Below are positions 62,380-64,000 of a stretch of DNA of 64,000 bases, piece by piece (the stretch's first letter is position 1; each line of letters opens with the position of its first letter). The stretch covers positions 1,645,961-1,709,960 of the forward strand of contig PTEX01000012.1 in assembly GCA_003342815.1 (NCBI GenBank), read 5' to 3'. The notes beneath the pieces were generated by a model. It did not search any database and was not told the DNA's origin. It worked only from the letters and a program-made list of their open reading frames with translations. The translations under genes and the position numbers were made by a program. This DNA comes from Eudromia elegans. Its lineage: Eukaryota > Chordata > Aves > Tinamiformes > Tinamidae.

Positions 62380-62742
62380 TAAAATTCTCTGGGGCTAAAA
62401 ATGTAGACAGAAGAGAACTGGCAGGAAGTTTATGCATTACTGGTGTGATACGTTCACCACAAAACACACATCTAAATCAGGTGACTGCTTTTTTCCATTT
62501 CCAGCATTTGGATATACAGAGATTCAGTGTAAAACAGCTCATGTGAGTAACACAGCGCAATTAAATTAAGTGAGGCTTCCATGCAAGCTCCTATTGCTAG
62601 CACAGTGGAGAAATAGAAAGAGTGTGATAGCCCAAAAGAACTTACTTTTGGTCTTGTATATACGAGAGAGAGAAGCCTGCATAGTCCCCTCAGTGACACA
62701 AATATTGTCATCTGTTTGATCTGCAGTACACATATTTCTGCC

Positions 62743-62797
62743 AGCCAGTAACTTATTTACTTAGCCAGTAACTTAGTTACTTAGTCAGTAACTAATC
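62743..62797. repeat. Short tandem repeat, 20-bp unit, about 2.6 copies
   Basis: The units AGCCAGTAACTTATTTACTT (62743-62762) and AGCCAGTAACTTAGTTACTT (62763-62782), then a partial AGTCAGTAACTAATC. The minisatellite is small with no obvious function. Confidence 0.9.
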
Positions 62798-63329
62798 AAA
62801 AAGAATAGTTCTTTACCCTCTCTTTTTACACACACTTTTGGAGCAAATCTGAAGAAAAGCAAGAGGGATGCTATGGCTCTTGCAGGATCCTGGAGAATCT
62901 TGCATTCAGTCCTATGGAGTCCCATTTTAAAAGTGATGGCACTATAAAAAAGAAAAAAGAAAAGCTAGAAAACGGCCTATTGATGACTGAGGAATACAGC
63001 AATCCAGCACATTGCTCTGACCTGCAATTTTGTAGAATGCTCAAAAGTCGAATGGAGGATCAGAACTACAATGTTATGGTTCAATGTTTGTTCTTTCCTT
63101 CATAATGGAAAGGCTAAGAGGAAAAAAGGCGAGGCATCGGTGCTGTAGATAACATTTAGTTAAGTGGATGATATAAAATCACTTGAAGTTTTGTTTCATT
63201 CCATGACACTTAAAAGCCCAAGTTTCCTTTAAGAAATGGCATAGGTTAGGGGAATAAGTGCCAAAGTAATTTTTTAAAGTAGCAGGAAGGCTTCTAAAGC
63301 CTGCATTGCTTTGAAAAATGCTTCATCGC

Positions 63330-64000
63330 TGCGTCTACTCCAGCAACTATTCCCAGAGCTCCCAGCTCCTGATCCTTCTGCAGGGCGAGTGCTGCACGGG
63401 AGCAGCAGCAGTGCCGGCTGCACTCTGCATTCCCGACCCTGTCAGCTCCCTCATGAATTCACCCCCCCGGTCTAATTTGCTAAAATATTACGGTTTTGTT
63501 AACACCGCGTTGCTGGTTTTTACTCTAGATGAGGTATCATCTGTCCTCTCACCGCTGGCGAGAGAGCCGTCAGCAAAACCAGCTCCTTATTCCGGCTAAT
63601 GCAGCAGAAATCCAGGACATGCCTGCCCTTGCCTGGGGTCAAGCCGGCGTCGCTCCGGGATCCAGCCGTCCAGGAACGGGCCGATACAGTATTATTGATC
63701 CCAGAACCTCGGCCTAAGGGTGATGAAAGAAAAGCTACGGCTCTCGCCAAAGGGTCTTCAATGGAGGGGTTTTCGCGAGCATCGGAAACGCAGCCTGCTT
63801 GAGGCACTGGCACAAAGTCAGCGCGGGAAAGTGCTGTGTCAGGAAACGAGGGATCGCTCTGACTCCCAAAGTTAAACGGGGGAAGCCCTTCGCGTTCTCC
63901 TCTCAATGGAGGGCTCCTCTACGACCATGCAAAGACCCGTAATTTCTATAAACGCGAGGAAGTGACAGACAGTACAAACACAATCACAACCCAGCCGCGA
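63330..64000. other. CpG-enriched block at right edge
   Basis: The last about 670 bp hold many CpG dinucleotides (for example GCCGGCGTCGCTCCGGGATC, TTTCGCGAGC, TTCGCG, AAACGCGAGG) at moderate GC content, unlike the AT-rich DNA to the left. It may be the start of a CpG-island promoter or a conserved enhancer that continues beyond the window. The short frames in it resemble nothing I know. Confidence 0.4.

Noticed and set aside
1-64000. CRISPR arrays, defence systems, phage or other prokaryotic modules
   Set aside because: The window is vertebrate nuclear DNA with spliced genes and CR1 repeats; no regularly spaced repeats with unique spacers and no prokaryotic gene clusters are present.

Overview
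The window is nuclear DNA from a vertebrate, most probably a bird. Two observations support this: an intron-rich gene whose exons match the vertebrate CAND1 family almost residue for residue, and old interspersed repeats that are nearly all CR1-type LINE 3' ends, the main retroelement of birds and reptiles. I saw no SINEs, prokaryotic genes, phage or CRISPR array. I cannot name the species.

Left part, 1-24105, minus strand: this holds 13 coding exons of CAND1 (cullin-associated and NEDD8-dissociated protein 1). All 13 join with GT-AG borders and matching phases. They sum to 3360 nt, an uninterrupted frame for residues 1-1120 of a protein usually about 1230 long. The last about 110 codons and the 3' UTR lie left of position 1. 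Introns range from 82 bp to about 9.8 kb. Intron 3 carries a 67-base homopolymer.

Promoter, about 23770-24700: a dense CpG island covers exon 1 and the 5' flank. It holds two facing ZNF143/SBS-type motifs, a CCAAT box, GC boxes, a nuclear-receptor DR1-like site and a CRE half site. There is no upstream ATG for more than 420 bases before the start codon.

Right part, about 24.7-64 kb: no gene can be demonstrated here. In vertebrates the CAND1 5' side faces the 5' side of GRIP1 across a large gene-poor interval, and this stretch fits part of that interval; the assignment is inference. It contains four CR1 fragments (near 32.7, 41, 41.8 and 59.8 kb), a 155-bp GAA/TTC tract (48.0 kb), a TTTTA pentanucleotide tract (61.65 kb), a 34-base A run (57.4 kb), several CpG- or GC-rich islets, and patches that may be conserved regulatory elements. 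A few short protein-like frames with splice-like borders (39.26-39.42 kb, 62.2 kb) and a 134-codon ATG frame (34.75 kb) are recorded at low confidence.

I found no convincing new multi-gene system. The best leads are the paired ZNF143 architecture of the CAND1 promoter, the possible terminal coding exon at 39.3 kb, the palindromic homeodomain-like element at 43.64 kb, the CpG-rich right edge, and the GAA/TTC tract.
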